The translations under genes and the position numbers were made by a program. The notes below the pieces were generated by a model. It did no database searches, was not told the origin of the DNA, and saw only the letters and a list, made by a program, of their open reading frames with translations. From NCBI GenBank assembly GCA_044464225.1, contig JBIQLN010000002.1, forward strand, positions 186,001-250,000: DNA of 64,000 nt. Reading direction: 5' to 3'. Below are positions 1 to 9,886 of this stretch, piece by piece. How positions within the stretch are numbered: position 1 is the stretch's first letter; every line of letters starts with the position of its first letter. The stretch is from 66-474 sp044464225. Lineage in GTDB: Bacteria > Pseudomonadota > Gammaproteobacteria > Xanthomonadales > Rhodanobacteraceae.

Positions 1-1
1 A

Positions 2-3000
2 CGCAACCCCTCGCGTGCGCGCGCGCAGGTGCTGGCGGGCGACGCCATCCTGCGCCTGGCCAACGAAGGAGCCATCGACGTGTGCGCCGCGCTCGACGAG
101 TTGCGTGCCACGCTGAATCGCCAGCACGACGATGCGCTGGCGCTGGCCGCGCACTGCCGCGCCTTCGCGACGATGGACCTGGAATTCCTGTTCGACGAGC
201 GGCGCGAACAGTTCGTGATCGGCTACGACGTCGAACGCGACAAGCGCGATGCCAGCCACTATGACCTGTTGGCCTCGGAAGCGCGCATCCTCAGTTATGT
301 GGCGATCGCGCAGGGCCAGGTGCCGCCGACCCACTGGTTCAAGCTGGGCCGCCTGTTCACCATCGCGGTCGGACGGCCGACGCTGGTGTCGTGGAGCGGC
401 TCGATGTTCGAGTACCTGATGCCGCACCTGCTGATGCCGGCCTATCGCAACACGCTCCTGTTCGACACCTGCAGCGCCGCGGTGGAGCGGCAGATCCAGT
501 ATGGCGCGCAGCAGCAGGTGCCGTGGGGGGTCTCGGAATCCGCCTACAACATCACCGACGCCAATCTCACCTACCAGTACCGCGCGTTCGGCGTGCCGGG
601 GCTGGGCCTGAAACGCGGACTGGGCGAGGATCTCGTGATCGCGCCCTACGCCTGCACGATGGCGTTGATGTTCGACCCCGCTGCGGCCTGCGACAACCTC
701 GCGCGGCTGGCGGGCATCGGCGCGCTGACGCGTTACGGCTTCTATGAAGCGCTCGACTTCACCGCGGGCCGCGTCAGCGAAAACGAGGATTTCGCGCTGG
801 TGAAAAGCTGGATGGCGCACCACCACGGCATGAGCTTTCTTGCGCTGTCGTCGCTGTTGAACGGCCAGCCGCTGCAGCGCCGCTTCATGCGCGACCCGAT
901 GTTTCGTGCCCACGAGTTGTTGCTGCGCGAAAAGGTCCCGGAAGCGCGGCCGCGCCACCCCGCCGCGCTGGACGTGGAGCAGCCGCGCCAGACCCGCGCG
1001 GGCAGCGGAGTGCAGACGCGCGAGATCACGCGCATGGACACGCCGCTACCGGAAGTGCACCTGCTGTCCAACGGCAATTACCACGTGATGCTCACCCAGA
1101 CCGGGGCGGGCTACAGCCGCTGGCGCGACCTCGCGCTCACGCGCTGGCGCGGTGATGCGGTGCGCGACGACGAAGGCACCTTCGTGTACGTGCGCGACGT
1201 CGAAACGGGCAAGGTGTGGTCGGCCACGCACCAGCCGATGGGCGACGCCGGCGGCAACTGCAGCGCCACGTTCTCGCAGGCCCGCGCGGAATTCCATCGC
1301 ATCGACCACGGCATCGCGACCGAAGTTCTGGTCGCGGTTTCGGCCGAGGACGACATCGAACTGCGGCGCGTGCGCCTGACCAATCGCACCCTGAAAACGC
1401 GCACCCTGGAAATCACCAGCTACGCGGAGATCGTGCTGGCGCCGGCCGACGCCGACGCTTCGCACCCGGTATTCAGCAAGCTGTTCCTCGAGACCGAGGC
1501 GGCACCGGAGCTCGATGCGTTGCTGGCCACCCGCCGCCCCCGGAGCCCCGACGAACACAACCCCTGGCTGGTGCACCAGATGACCACCCGTGGCGGCATC
1601 ATCGGCCAGGGCGGCTGCGAGACCGATCGCGAAGCGTTCCTCGGGCGGCTGCGCGGCCCCGCCCAAGCGCGCGCGCTTGCCGAGGGTACGGTGCTTCCCG
1701 GACACACCGGCGCGGTGCTCGATCCGATCGTGTCGATCCGCCGGCGCATCCAGATCCGTCCGGGCCACACCGCCGGCCTCGACATCCTCACCGGCGTCGC
1801 GCCAGACCGCGCGACGGCGCTGGACCTGGCGCGCAAATATCGCGAACGCCATCTGCACCGGCGGGTGTTCCAGTTGGCATGGACACACGACCAGGTGGCG
1901 TTGCAGCAACTCAACATGAGCGCGGTCGAGGCGCAACGCTATGAACGCATGGCCGGTGCGCTGCTGTACGGCCCGATCGCCGCGCGCCGTGACGTTGACG
2001 GCAGCCTTCCCACGCAATCGGCGCTATGGAAGCACGGCATTTCCGGCGACCTGCCGATCGTGCTGGCACGGATCGCCAACGCCAGCCAGATCGACCTGGT
2101 ACGGCATCTGATCCAGGCACACGGCTACTGGCAGATGCGCGGGCTGCATGCGGACCTCCTGATCTGGAACGAGGAATTGTCCGGCTACCGCCAGGAATTG
2201 CAGGAACACATCCTTTACCTCATCGAATCGGGTGCCGAGGCGCGCGGTGGCCCGGGACGCGGCAAGATGTTCGCGTGGCGCATCGAACACCTGCCCGCAC
2301 CCGATCGCGCGCTGATGCTGTCGGTGGCGCGCTGCGTGTTTTCCGGCGACGAAGGCCGCCTGCGCGACCAGATCGCGCGGATGGTGCCGGATGCCGCCGT
2401 CGAACCGCCGGCCAAGCTCGCAGTGCGCAAGCCGCCGCCCGCAAGCTACGCGCTGCAACCACCTTCCGAAGACCTGCGGTTGCCGAACCCGTTCGGCGGT
2501 TTTCGCAATGACGGCGGCGAATACGAGATCTGGCTGGAACCGGGCTCGCCCACCCCGGCACCATGGAGCAACGTGCTCGCCAACGAATCGTTCGGTTCGG
2601 TGGTGAGCGAATCCGGCGGCGCGTACACGTTCGCCGAGAACGCGCACGAGTTCCGCCTGACACCCTGGTACAACGATCCGCTGCGCGACACCAGCGGCGA
2701 GGCCGTGTGGCTGCGCGACGAAGCCACCGGCGAATTCTGGTCGGCGCTGCCGCAACCCTCGCCCAGCGGGAACGCGTACCGCACCTGCCACGGCTTCGGC
2801 TACAGCCGCTTCGAACACGCGCACGCCGACCTCTACAGCGAAGCCACCGTGTTCGTGGCGCGCGAGGCGCCGGTGAAATTGACGCTGTTGAAGCTCGCCA
2901 ACAAGAGCGATCGCCCGCGCCGGATTTCCCTGACCAGCTATGTCGAGTGGGTGCTGGGCGAGCGCCGTGACCGCGCCGGCCGGCACGTCGCCACCCGGAT

Positions 3001-4939
3001 CGATGCCGAATCCGGCGCGCTGTTCGCGCACAATCCCTTCCACGATACGTTCTCCTCGCGCATCGCTTTCCATGCGATCGGCGGGGCCCGAGCGGCATTT
3101 ACCGCCGACCGGCTCGGCTTCATCGGCCGCAACCGCGGACTGGATGCGCCCGTCGGCATGCGCACTGAAACCCTGGATGGAGCCGTGGGCGCGGGACTCG
3201 ACCCCTGCTCGGCGCAGCGCCTGACGTACGAGCTGCTGCCGGGCGAGGAAATCGAAACGGTGATCGTGCTCGGCGCCGCCACCAACGAGGAAGCTGCGCG
3301 CCAACTGGTGCGCGGCTTCGGCGATCCGGCGTCTGCGCGCGACGAACTCGAGCGCGTGCGCGCGCATTGGCTCGGCATGCTTTCGCCATTGCACATCCGC
3401 ACGCCCAATGCCGCCGCCGACCTGCTCGCGAACGGCTGGCTGCTGTACCAGGTGCTGGCTTCGCGCCTGATGGCGCGCAGCGGCTACTACCAGTCGGGCG
3501 GTGCATGGGGTTTTCGCGACCAGTTGCAGGATTCGATGGCCGTGCTGAATGCCCGTCCCGACCTCGCGCGCGCGCAGCTGCTGCGCTGCGCCGCGCACCA
3601 GTTCCGCGAAGGCGACGTGCAGCACTGGTGGCATCCGCCCACCGGCAAGGGCGTGCGCACGCGCATTTCCGATGACCTCTTGTGGCTGCCGTGGTGCACC
3701 GCCGAGTACGTGCGCGTCACCGGCGACACCCGGGTTCTGGACGAGGTCGCGCCGTTCCTCGAAGGCCGCGCACTCGCGGCCGACGAGGAGTCGGTCTACG
3801 AGGATGCGAGCACCGCCGGCGAATCGGCGAACCTGTACGAACATTGCCTGCGGGCGATCCGCCACAGCCTGCGCTTCGGCGAACACGGCCTGCCGCTGAT
3901 AGGCGGCGGCGACTGGAACGACGGCATGAACCGGCTCGGCCTCGCCGGCCGCGGCGAAAGCGTCTGGCTGGGCATGTTCCTGCACGATGTGCTGAAGCGT
4001 TTCGCACCCCTGGCGGCCGCACGCGAAGGCGAGGCGGTCGCCGCCGACCTCGTGGCCACGGCCGCCGAGCTCGAACGCATGCTGGAGCGCCACGCGTGGG
4101 ACGGCGACTGGTACCTGCGTGCGTGGAACGATGACGGCGTCGCGATCGGCTCCCCGCAAAGCGAGGAATGCCGCATCGATTCGCTGCCGCAAAGCTGGTC
4201 GGCGCTGGCCGGCATCGGTGACGCCGCGCGAAGCGATCGTGCGATGGACGCCGCGCTGGAGCACCTTGCCGACGCCGACGCGCGCCTGGTGAAACTGTTC
4301 ACCCCGCCGTTCGACAAGTCCCCGCTCGACCCGGGCTACATCAAGGGCTACGTGCCGGGCGTGCGCGAAAACGGCGGCCAGTACACGCACGCCGCCGTGT
4401 GGGTGGCGATGGCGCTTGCCAAGCGCGGTCGCGCGGAAGATGCGTGGCGGATCGCGCGCATGCTGAATCCGCTGTCGCACACCGGCGATGCGGATGCGCT
4501 GCAACGCTACCGGCTCGAACCCTACGTGGTCGCCGCCGACGTCTACTCCGCGGAGGCCCACCGCGGGCGCGGCGGCTGGAGCTGGTACACCGGTTCGGCA
4601 GGCTGGATGTATCGGCTGCTGGTGGAATCACTGCTGGGCTTGCACCGCGAGGGCAACCGCCTTGCATTCGCCCCGTGCGTGCCGGACGACTGGGAGCGCT
4701 GGTCGGCCGACTGGCGCCACGGCGGCTCGCGTTACCATGTCGAATTCGTGCGCAGGCCCGGCGACACCGTCGTCGCCGACGTCAGCGTCGATGGCACGCT
4801 GCAACCGGCATGCGCGATCGAACTGATCGACGATGGCCGCGTCCACGACGTGCTGGTGCGCTTTGGCCGTCCTGAACATTCACGCCACCGCGACAACGCC
4901 GTCGCGGCGCAGGAGGAAAATCCGTCCAGCCGCCCTTGA
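2..4939 (+). CDS. ndvB: Cyclic beta-1,2-glucan synthase, C-terminal part (5' end outside window)
   Basis: The frame is open from base 2, so the gene is cut by the window edge; full NdvB/Cgs proteins are about 2,800 residues and the N-terminal GT84 polymerase part is missing here. The visible part starts in the middle glycoamylase-like (PF10091-type) cyclisation domain, with WSGSMFEYLMP near 390-423 and a HHHGMS motif near 820. Two GH94-type sugar-binding/beta-sandwich modules follow, at about 1050-1950 and 2490-3200, and then the GH94 (alpha/alpha)6 phosphorylase domain with GGDWNDGMNRLG near 3903-3938, where DWNDG carries the catalytic Asp. In characterised homologues the inner-membrane enzyme makes osmoregulated periplasmic cyclic glucans and the GH94 part trims chain length. 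The stop TGA at 4937-4939 abuts the next gene. The exporter ndvA is at 55.3-57.1 kb. Identity is very secure; product ring size is unknown. Confidence 0.95.
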   Translation, partial: RNPSRARAQVLAGDAILRLANEGAIDVCAALDELRATLNRQHDDALALAAHCRAFATMDLEFLFDERREQFVIGYDVERDKRDASHYDLLASEARILSYVAIAQGQVPPTHWFKLGRLFTIAVGRPTLVSWSGSMFEYLMPHLLMPAYRNTLLFDTCSAAVERQIQYGAQQQVPWGVSESAYNITDANLTYQYRAFGVPGLGLKRGLGEDLVIAPYACTMALMFDPAAACDNLARLAGIGALTRYGFYEALDFTAGRVSENEDFALVKSWMAHHHGMSFLALSSLLNGQPLQRRFMRDPMFRAHELLLREKVPEARPRHPAALDVEQPRQTRAGSGVQTREITRMDTPLPEVHLLSNGNYHVMLTQTGAGYSRWRDLALTRWRGDAVRDDEGTFVYVRDVETGKVWSATHQPMGDAGGNCSATFSQARAEFHRIDHGIATEVLVAVSAEDDIELRRVRLTNRTLKTRTLEITSYAEIVLAPADADASHPVFSKLFLETEAAPELDALLATRRPRSPDEHNPWLVHQMTTRGGIIGQGGCETDREAFLGRLRGPAQARALAEGTVLPGHTGAVLDPIVSIRRRIQIRPGHTAGLDILTGVAPDRATALDLARKYRERHLHRRVFQLAWTHDQVALQQLNMSAVEAQRYERMAGALLYGPIAARRDVDGSLPTQSALWKHGISGDLPIVLARIANASQIDLVRHLIQAHGYWQMRGLHADLLIWNEELSGYRQELQEHILYLIESGAEARGGPGRGKMFAWRIEHLPAPDRALMLSVARCVFSGDEGRLRDQIARMVPDAAVEPPAKLAVRKPPPASYALQPPSEDLRLPNPFGGFRNDGGEYEIWLEPGSPTPAPWSNVLANESFGSVVSESGGAYTFAENAHEFRLTPWYNDPLRDTSGEAVWLRDEATGEFWSALPQPSPSGNAYRTCHGFGYSRFEHAHADLYSEATVFVAREAPVKLTLLKLANKSDRPRRISLTSYVEWVLGERRDRAGRHVATRIDAESGALFAHNPFHDTFSSRIAFHAIGGARAAFTADRLGFIGRNRGLDAPVGMRTETLDGAVGAGLDPCSAQRLTYELLPGEEIETVIVLGAATNEEAARQLVRGFGDPASARDELERVRAHWLGMLSPLHIRTPNAAADLLANGWLLYQVLASRLMARSGYYQSGGAWGFRDQLQDSMAVLNARPDLARAQLLRCAAHQFREGDVQHWWHPPTGKGVRTRISDDLLWLPWCTAEYVRVTGDTRVLDEVAPFLEGRALAADEESVYEDASTAGESANLYEHCLRAIRHSLRFGEHGLPLIGGGDWNDGMNRLGLAGRGESVWLGMFLHDVLKRFAPLAAAREGEAVAADLVATAAELERMLERHAWDGDWYLRAWNDDGVAIGSPQSEECRIDSLPQSWSALAGIGDAARSDRAMDAALEHLADADARLVKLFTPPFDKSPLDPGYIKGYVPGVRENGGQYTHAAVWVAMALAKRGRAEDAWRIARMLNPLSHTGDADALQRYRLEPYVVAADVYSAEAHRGRGGWSWYTGSAGWMYRLLVESLLGLHREGNRLAFAPCVPDDWERWSADWRHGGSRYHVEFVRRPGDTVVADVSVDGTLQPACAIELIDDGRVHDVLVRFGRPEHSRHRDNAVAAQEENPSSRP

Positions 4940-5010
4940 CGCGGTCGTTCCGCCGGGGAGGATGCCGCAGCAAGGAACTCGTCCATGCCCACCACGTTCA
5001 TCCGCCACGC

Positions 5011-6405
5011 ATGTCCGCGAACGTGACTTCCCCTTCCATCGCCTCGCCGCCCGGGCGCAACATCGGTCGCACCAGCCACACCGACGAAGCGGTGCTGGAC
5101 GACCTGCAATGCAAGGCATTCCGTTTCTTCGAACGGCATGTCGATCCGCGGACCGGACTGGTCCTCGATTCCACCCGCCCCACCCAGCCGGCCAGCATCG
5201 CCGCCGTCGGTTTCGCGTTGTCGTGCTATCCTGTGGCGGTCGAGCGCGGCTGGATGCCGTATCGCGACGCGCTCGCACACACGCTGGCCGCGATCCGGTT
5301 CTTCGACGCGGCGGACCAGAGCGGCGCGAAGGACGGCGTGGGCTACAAGGGATTCTTCTATCACTTCCTCGATCCCCGCAGCGCGACGCGCGCATGGAAG
5401 TGCGAACTGTCCACCATCGACACCGCCCTGCTGCTGGCCGGCATGCTGGCGGCGGCGCAATATTTTTCCGGCGACGGTGCAGCCGAACGCGAAGTGCGCG
5501 AACGCGCGCAGGCCATCTACGCACGCGTGGACTGGCGCTGGACCCAGCACGGCGGCGACGCGGTGGCGCTGGGCTGGAAACCGGAAACGGGCTTCCTCAA
5601 GTGTCGCTGGTACGGCTACAACGAGGCGCTGATCCTGTACGTGCTGGCGCTGGCCGCGCCCGAATTTCCGGTGAACCCCGCCGCGTACCACGCGTGGACA
5701 TCCACCTTCAAATGGCGCCGCCTGTACGGCCGCGAGGTGCTCTACGCCGGGCCACTGTTCATCCATCAGTTTTCGCACATCTGGATCGACACCCGTGGCA
5801 TCCGCGACCGGTTCATGGCGTCGAAGCACACCGACTATTTCGAGAACAGCCGCGTCACCACGGAAATCCAGCGCGAATACGCACGGCGCAACCCGCGCCG
5901 CTTCGTCGGTTACGAAAAGAACTGCTGGGGCTTTTCCGCCACCGACGGCCCCGGCAACGTCCAGGCGGCCTACCGGGGCCGCATGCGCCAGTTCTACGAC
6001 TACACCGCGCGCGGTGCGCCGTTCGGCCCCGATGACGGCACGATCTCACCGTGGGCGGCGATCGCCTCGCTGCCGTTCGCGCCGAAGATCGTGCTGGAAG
6101 AGATCCGTCACCTCGAAGCGCTGATCGGCCACAGTGCCGCCGGCTATGGTTTCCATGCCTCGTTCAACATGTCCTACCCCGAACCCAACTACGACGGTCC
6201 GGACGGCATGACCGCGTGGGTGTCGCCCTGGCACTTCGCGCTGCACCAGGGCCCGATCGTGCTGATGATCGAAAACCATCGCAGCCGGATGATCTGGAAC
6301 CTGATGCGTGCCTGCCCCGCCATTCGCACCGGACTGCAGCGTGCGGGCTTCACGGGCGGCTGGCTGGACCGCGCGAACCCGTCCAACAAGGAGGAATCGC
6401 CATGA
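5011..6405 (+). CDS. Glycoamylase-family (PF10091) glucanase/glucosidase-like protein
   Basis: A protein of about 464 residues, counted from ATG 5011. It is a stand-alone PF10091 'glycoamylase' domain: FRFFERHVDPRTGL at the start of the helical barrel, then ELSTIDTALLLAG, GWKPETGFLKCRWYGYNE, QFSHIWIDTRG, KNCWGFSATDGPG and HQGPIVLMIENHRS. The family contains the GH144 endo-beta-1,2-glucanases, and the position directly behind ndvB makes beta-1,2-glucan a sensible substrate; that is inference. A TTG at 4936 overlapping the ndvB stop would add 25 poorly conserved residues, and no good ribosome site decides the start. No clear signal peptide is visible from either start, so cytoplasmic action or a wrongly chosen start must be considered. 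It overlaps the next gene by 4 bp (ATGA), so the two are probably translationally coupled. Confidence 0.85.
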   Translation: MSANVTSPSIASPPGRNIGRTSHTDEAVLDDLQCKAFRFFERHVDPRTGLVLDSTRPTQPASIAAVGFALSCYPVAVERGWMPYRDALAHTLAAIRFFDAADQSGAKDGVGYKGFFYHFLDPRSATRAWKCELSTIDTALLLAGMLAAAQYFSGDGAAEREVRERAQAIYARVDWRWTQHGGDAVALGWKPETGFLKCRWYGYNEALILYVLALAAPEFPVNPAAYHAWTSTFKWRRLYGREVLYAGPLFIHQFSHIWIDTRGIRDRFMASKHTDYFENSRVTTEIQREYARRNPRRFVGYEKNCWGFSATDGPGNVQAAYRGRMRQFYDYTARGAPFGPDDGTISPWAAIASLPFAPKIVLEEIRHLEALIGHSAAGYGFHASFNMSYPEPNYDGPDGMTAWVSPWHFALHQGPIVLMIENHRSRMIWNLMRACPAIRTGLQRAGFTGGWLDRANPSNKEESP

Positions 6406-7220
6406 ATGCACAACCCTCGCCCCGCCGCCTCGCCGGACAAAACGCGCTGGTCACCGGCGCCAACTCCGGCATCGGCGAAGGCATCGCGCGCGAGCTCGCG
6501 GCGGAAGGCGCCAACGTCGCGGTCAATTACGTGGTCCAACCGGAGGTCGCGCAGAAAATCTGCGACGAGATCAACGGGGCCGGCGCGGGCAAGGCCTTCG
6601 CGGTGCAGGCCGACGTCAGCAGGGAGGACCAGGTGCAGGCGATGTTCGCCGAAGTGGTCAGGCAATTCGGCGCGCTCGACATCGTGTGTTCCAATGCTGG
6701 GATCCAGCGCGACGCGCGGCTGGTGGACATGACGCTCGCGCAATGGAACCAGGTGATCGGCGTGAACCTCACCGGCGCGTTCCTGGTCGCGCGCGAAGCC
6801 GCGCGCGAATTCATCCGGCGCGGCATGCGCGACGTGTCGTGTGCGCTCGGCAAGATCATCTTCACCAGCTCCGTCCACCAGGAAATCCCGTGGGCCGGGC
6901 ACTGCAACTACGCCACCACCAAGGGCGGCATGATGCAGTTGATGGAATCGATCGCGCAGGAACTGGCGCCCCAGAAGATCCGCGTCAATTCGATCTGCCC
7001 CGGCGCCATCGAAACCGCGATCAACACCAGGGCATGGAACACGCCGCAAGCCGCCGCATCGCTGAAAAAACTGATCCCGTTCGGCCGCATCGGCGTGCCC
7101 GCCGACATCGCGCGCGTCGCCGCGTGGCTGGCGTCCGACGAAGCCGACTACATCTGCGGCGCCTCGATCTACGTCGATGGCGGCATGACGCTGTATCCGG
7201 GGTTTGCGACCGGCGGGTGA
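6402..7220 (+). CDS. SDR-family oxidoreductase, glucose 1-dehydrogenase-like
   Basis: A classical short-chain dehydrogenase of 272 residues. It has the Rossmann motif TGANSGIG near residue 18, NAG (SNAGIQ), the catalytic Ser in FTSSVHQE, the YATTK catalytic Tyr/Lys pair, and the C-terminal YVDGGMT typical of the glucose-1-dehydrogenase/3-oxoacyl-ACP-reductase type. The start ATG 6402 has an AAGGAGGA ribosome site 7 bases upstream and overlaps the stop of the glycoamylase gene, so it is the third member of an ndvB-linked operon. Family members oxidise sugars or alcohols with NAD(P)+. A role in using glucose released from beta-glucan is a guess from context; the substrate cannot be read from sequence. 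Confidence 0.9.
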   Translation: MNAQPSPRRLAGQNALVTGANSGIGEGIARELAAEGANVAVNYVVQPEVAQKICDEINGAGAGKAFAVQADVSREDQVQAMFAEVVRQFGALDIVCSNAGIQRDARLVDMTLAQWNQVIGVNLTGAFLVAREAAREFIRRGMRDVSCALGKIIFTSSVHQEIPWAGHCNYATTKGGMMQLMESIAQELAPQKIRVNSICPGAIETAINTRAWNTPQAAASLKKLIPFGRIGVPADIARVAAWLASDEADYICGASIYVDGGMTLYPGFATGG

Positions 7221-7353
7221 ACCGCGGCGGTGACGCATGCCTTGTGGCGGTGTCGCGAACGGTCGACGGATGGCATCATCGTGTGGCGTCACTGCAATCT
7301 GCCCCACCGCTGTGGACAACGATTCCACCCGCTCGCGAGGAAGCGCCGTTCCG

Positions 7354-8445
7354 ATGAACGTCCGTTGGTTTTTGGCAGCGTTCCTGCTGCTGCTTCTTTG
7401 CGGTGGCGCGCCGGCGCGCGCGTCCGGTATCGCCCTGCACGTCGGCGCGCCGATCCACCCGGTCGAGATGGCGGATGGCGAGCGGCTGGTCTACGAATTG
7501 CACGTCGACAACGCTTCGGGCGATGCAATGGAAATCACGGCGCTCGATGTACTCGGGCGTGACGGAACCATGCTGCTGCATCTGGACCGACGTGCGCTGG
7601 GCAGCCGCAGCGACTTGAAGGACGGCAGCACCGTCATCGCCCCGCATGGGCGGGCCGTGCTGTACCTGGCGGTGGAGGCCGGCACACAGGCTCCGTCCTC
7701 CTTGCGCCACCGCCTGACCCTGAAGCAGAACGGCGTGACCTCGACCATGACCGGCGCGAACGTGTCGGTTTCGGCGGAGCGCAATCCCGTGCTCGCGCCG
7801 CCTGTGGCGCATGGCACGTGGGTCGCGGTGTACAGCGATGTCTGGCCCCGCGGACATCGACGCGTGTTCATCGAAACCGATGGCCATGCACGGCTGCCCG
7901 GCCGCTTCGCGATCGACTGGATGAAGGTCGACCGCCAGGGCCATACACTGAAGAACGATTCCGGCCTCGCCGCCAGTTCGTTCTCATATGGCGCGAAAGT
8001 GCTGGCGGTCGCCGATGCGCGGGTGGCCGTGGTGCGCGATGACGTCACCGAAGCCACGTGGATCGCCGACAACAAGACCCACCCGCATCCGGATGCCGCC
8101 GGTAATTTCATTTCGCTCGATCTCGGCCACGGCCGGTTCGCGACCTACGAACACCTGCGCCCCGGCAGCATCAAGGTCGCCGAAGGCGATCATGTACGCG
8201 TGGGCCAGGTCATCGCGGAGGTCGGGTTTTCCGGCGACTCGACGGAGCCGCACCTGCACTTCCACGTTTCCGATTCGGCGATGCCGCTGGAGGGCGAAGG
8301 CCTGCCCTATGCGCTGGATCGATTTCGCGCAACGGGCCGCGTCACCGACTGGAACGCGTTCGGATCGCAGCGCTGGAAGGATATCCCGCCGCGCACCGTC
8401 GAGCACGCGTTTCCCGAATCCGGCGGCGTGATCGATTTCGACTGA
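7354..8445 (+). CDS. Secreted M23-family (LytM) metallopeptidase
   Basis: The protein has 363 residues with a Sec signal peptide (MNVRWF, then LLLLLCGGAPARA, cleavage near residue 24). The N-terminal half is a beta-sandwich with no recognised catalytic motif. The C-terminal half is an M23 fold: the first zinc-ligand segment RFAIDWM, then GHGRFATYEHL and the diagnostic HLHFH. The usual His of the first ligand motif (HxxxD) is not obvious here, since only the Asp in FAIDW is clear; variants of this kind exist among M23 proteins. The start ATG 7354 was chosen because the signal peptide begins there and GAGGAAG lies upstream; an extension to 7237 adds unrelated residues. Probable role is peptidoglycan cross-link cleavage or carrier function in the periplasm. 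The gene stands alone. Confidence 0.85.
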   Translation: MNVRWFLAAFLLLLLCGGAPARASGIALHVGAPIHPVEMADGERLVYELHVDNASGDAMEITALDVLGRDGTMLLHLDRRALGSRSDLKDGSTVIAPHGRAVLYLAVEAGTQAPSSLRHRLTLKQNGVTSTMTGANVSVSAERNPVLAPPVAHGTWVAVYSDVWPRGHRRVFIETDGHARLPGRFAIDWMKVDRQGHTLKNDSGLAASSFSYGAKVLAVADARVAVVRDDVTEATWIADNKTHPHPDAAGNFISLDLGHGRFATYEHLRPGSIKVAEGDHVRVGQVIAEVGFSGDSTEPHLHFHVSDSAMPLEGEGLPYALDRFRATGRVTDWNAFGSQRWKDIPPRTVEHAFPESGGVIDFD

Positions 8446-8599
8446 GGCACCCTGGGCCTTGCAATCGCCGGGTGGGCACGCGCGTTCGCCCGGGGCGGCG
8501 GTGAAGGCCGCGCGCAGTCGGATCCGTGGACCGCGGATGCTCCCGGCAACGGCACGCGTCCCTTGTTAAGGTAACGCCTCGTTCGCCGGGTTTGGACCG

Positions 8600-9886
8600 A
8601 TGATGGAGCTGTTTCCAGAGTTTCTGACACATCCCTGGGCACACACCCTGCTGGGTTCCATGGCGCTGGTCGCGGCAGCCTGGGCGGCGGCGTGGATGGC
8701 GCGTTTCGCGCTGGTGCGGGTCACGCGCGTGGTCAGCCGTCGCACCAACTGGGCCTGGGACGACGCATTGGTCAAGCACGGGGTGTTCCGGCACCTGGTT
8801 CAGGTGCTGCCGATGTTGATCATCCGCTACGGCGTATTGATGGTGCCCGGCGTGCCGGCGATCGTCGAGCGCATCGTGGCCACCATCACGATGGCGCTGG
8901 CGGCGCTGTTCGTGGTGCTGGCCTGCAACGCCGCCCTGTCCGCCGTCGACACCTTGTACAGCGCGACGCCGAAGGGACGCGAACATTCGATCAAGGGCTA
9001 CGTGCAGCTCGCCAAGATCCTCGTGTGGCTGGTCGGCATCATCGTGATCGCCGCCACGCTGGTCGACCGTTCCGCGCTGTCGCTGCTGGCCGGCCTGGGC
9101 GCCATCTCGGCGGTGCTGCTGCTGATCTTCAAGGACACCATCCTGTCGGTGGTGGCCAGCGTGCAGATCGGTTCCTACGACATGCTGCGGGTGGGCGACT
9201 GGATCGCGCTGCCCGAGGACAACGTCGACGGCGACGTGGTCGAGATTTCGCTGAACACCGTGAAGGTGGTCAACTGGGACAAGACCCTCAGCACCATCCC
9301 CACCTGGCACCTGATCTCCAAGTCGTACCGCAACTACCGCAACATGTACGAGACCGGACGGCGCATCCGCCGGGCGCTCAACATCGACATCACCAGCGTG
9401 CGTTTCCACACACCGGAGGAAATCGACCATCTGCAAGGCTTCAAACTGCTCGAAGATTATTTCCGGCACAAGAAGGACGATCTGGCGGCGTGGAATGCCA
9501 GGCTGGGCGATGAGGGCGCGAATGCCCTCAACCGCCGCCGCCTGACCAACCTGGGCAGCTTCCGCGCGTACATGCAGGCGTACATCGGCAGCCATCCGGG
9601 CATCAACCAGGACCTGTTCTGGGCCGTGCGCCAACTCGATCCCGGACCCACTGGCATCCCGCTGCAGGTCTATGCCTACACACGCAACACCAGTTTCGTG
9701 CCGCACGAGAACGTCCAGGGCGACATCTTCGACCACCTGATCACGATCCTGCCGGAGTTCGGCCTCCAGCTGTTCCAGCAGCCGAGCGGCGCCGACCTGC
9801 GCGCGGGGTTGTCCGTGGCACGCGACCACGATCGCCTGGAAGATGCCCGCGCCGGAGAGGTCAATCGTCAGCGCAAGCGCGCATGA
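8600..9886 (+). CDS. MscS-type mechanosensitive channel, YbdG/MscM-like
   Basis: A protein of 428 residues with about five hydrophobic segments in the first 190 residues, followed by the MscS pore and beta domain: LSLLAGLGAISAVLLLIFKDTILSV is the pore helix region, then MLRVGDWIAL, GDVVEISLNTVKVVNWD and STIPTWHLISKSYRNY. The long insertion in the C-terminal domain (about residues 255-340) is characteristic of YbdG rather than of small MscS. It releases solutes under hypo-osmotic stress at the inner membrane. The start could be either of two adjacent ATG codons, 8600 or 8603; the ribosome site is weak. The 3' end overlaps the convergent msrC gene by 26 bp. Confidence 0.9.
   Translation: MMELFPEFLTHPWAHTLLGSMALVAAAWAAAWMARFALVRVTRVVSRRTNWAWDDALVKHGVFRHLVQVLPMLIIRYGVLMVPGVPAIVERIVATITMALAALFVVLACNAALSAVDTLYSATPKGREHSIKGYVQLAKILVWLVGIIVIAATLVDRSALSLLAGLGAISAVLLLIFKDTILSVVASVQIGSYDMLRVGDWIALPEDNVDGDVVEISLNTVKVVNWDKTLSTIPTWHLISKSYRNYRNMYETGRRIRRALNIDITSVRFHTPEEIDHLQGFKLLEDYFRHKKDDLAAWNARLGDEGANALNRRRLTNLGSFRAYMQAYIGSHPGINQDLFWAVRQLDPGPTGIPLQVYAYTRNTSFVPHENVQGDIFDHLITILPEFGLQLFQQPSGADLRAGLSVARDHDRLEDARAGEVNRQRKRA

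Noticed and set aside
2024..4561. An 845-codon minus-strand frame opposite ndvB
   Set aside because: Composition is typical of antisense G/C-rich DNA, with no recognisable motif, and the ndvB frame is strongly conserved.
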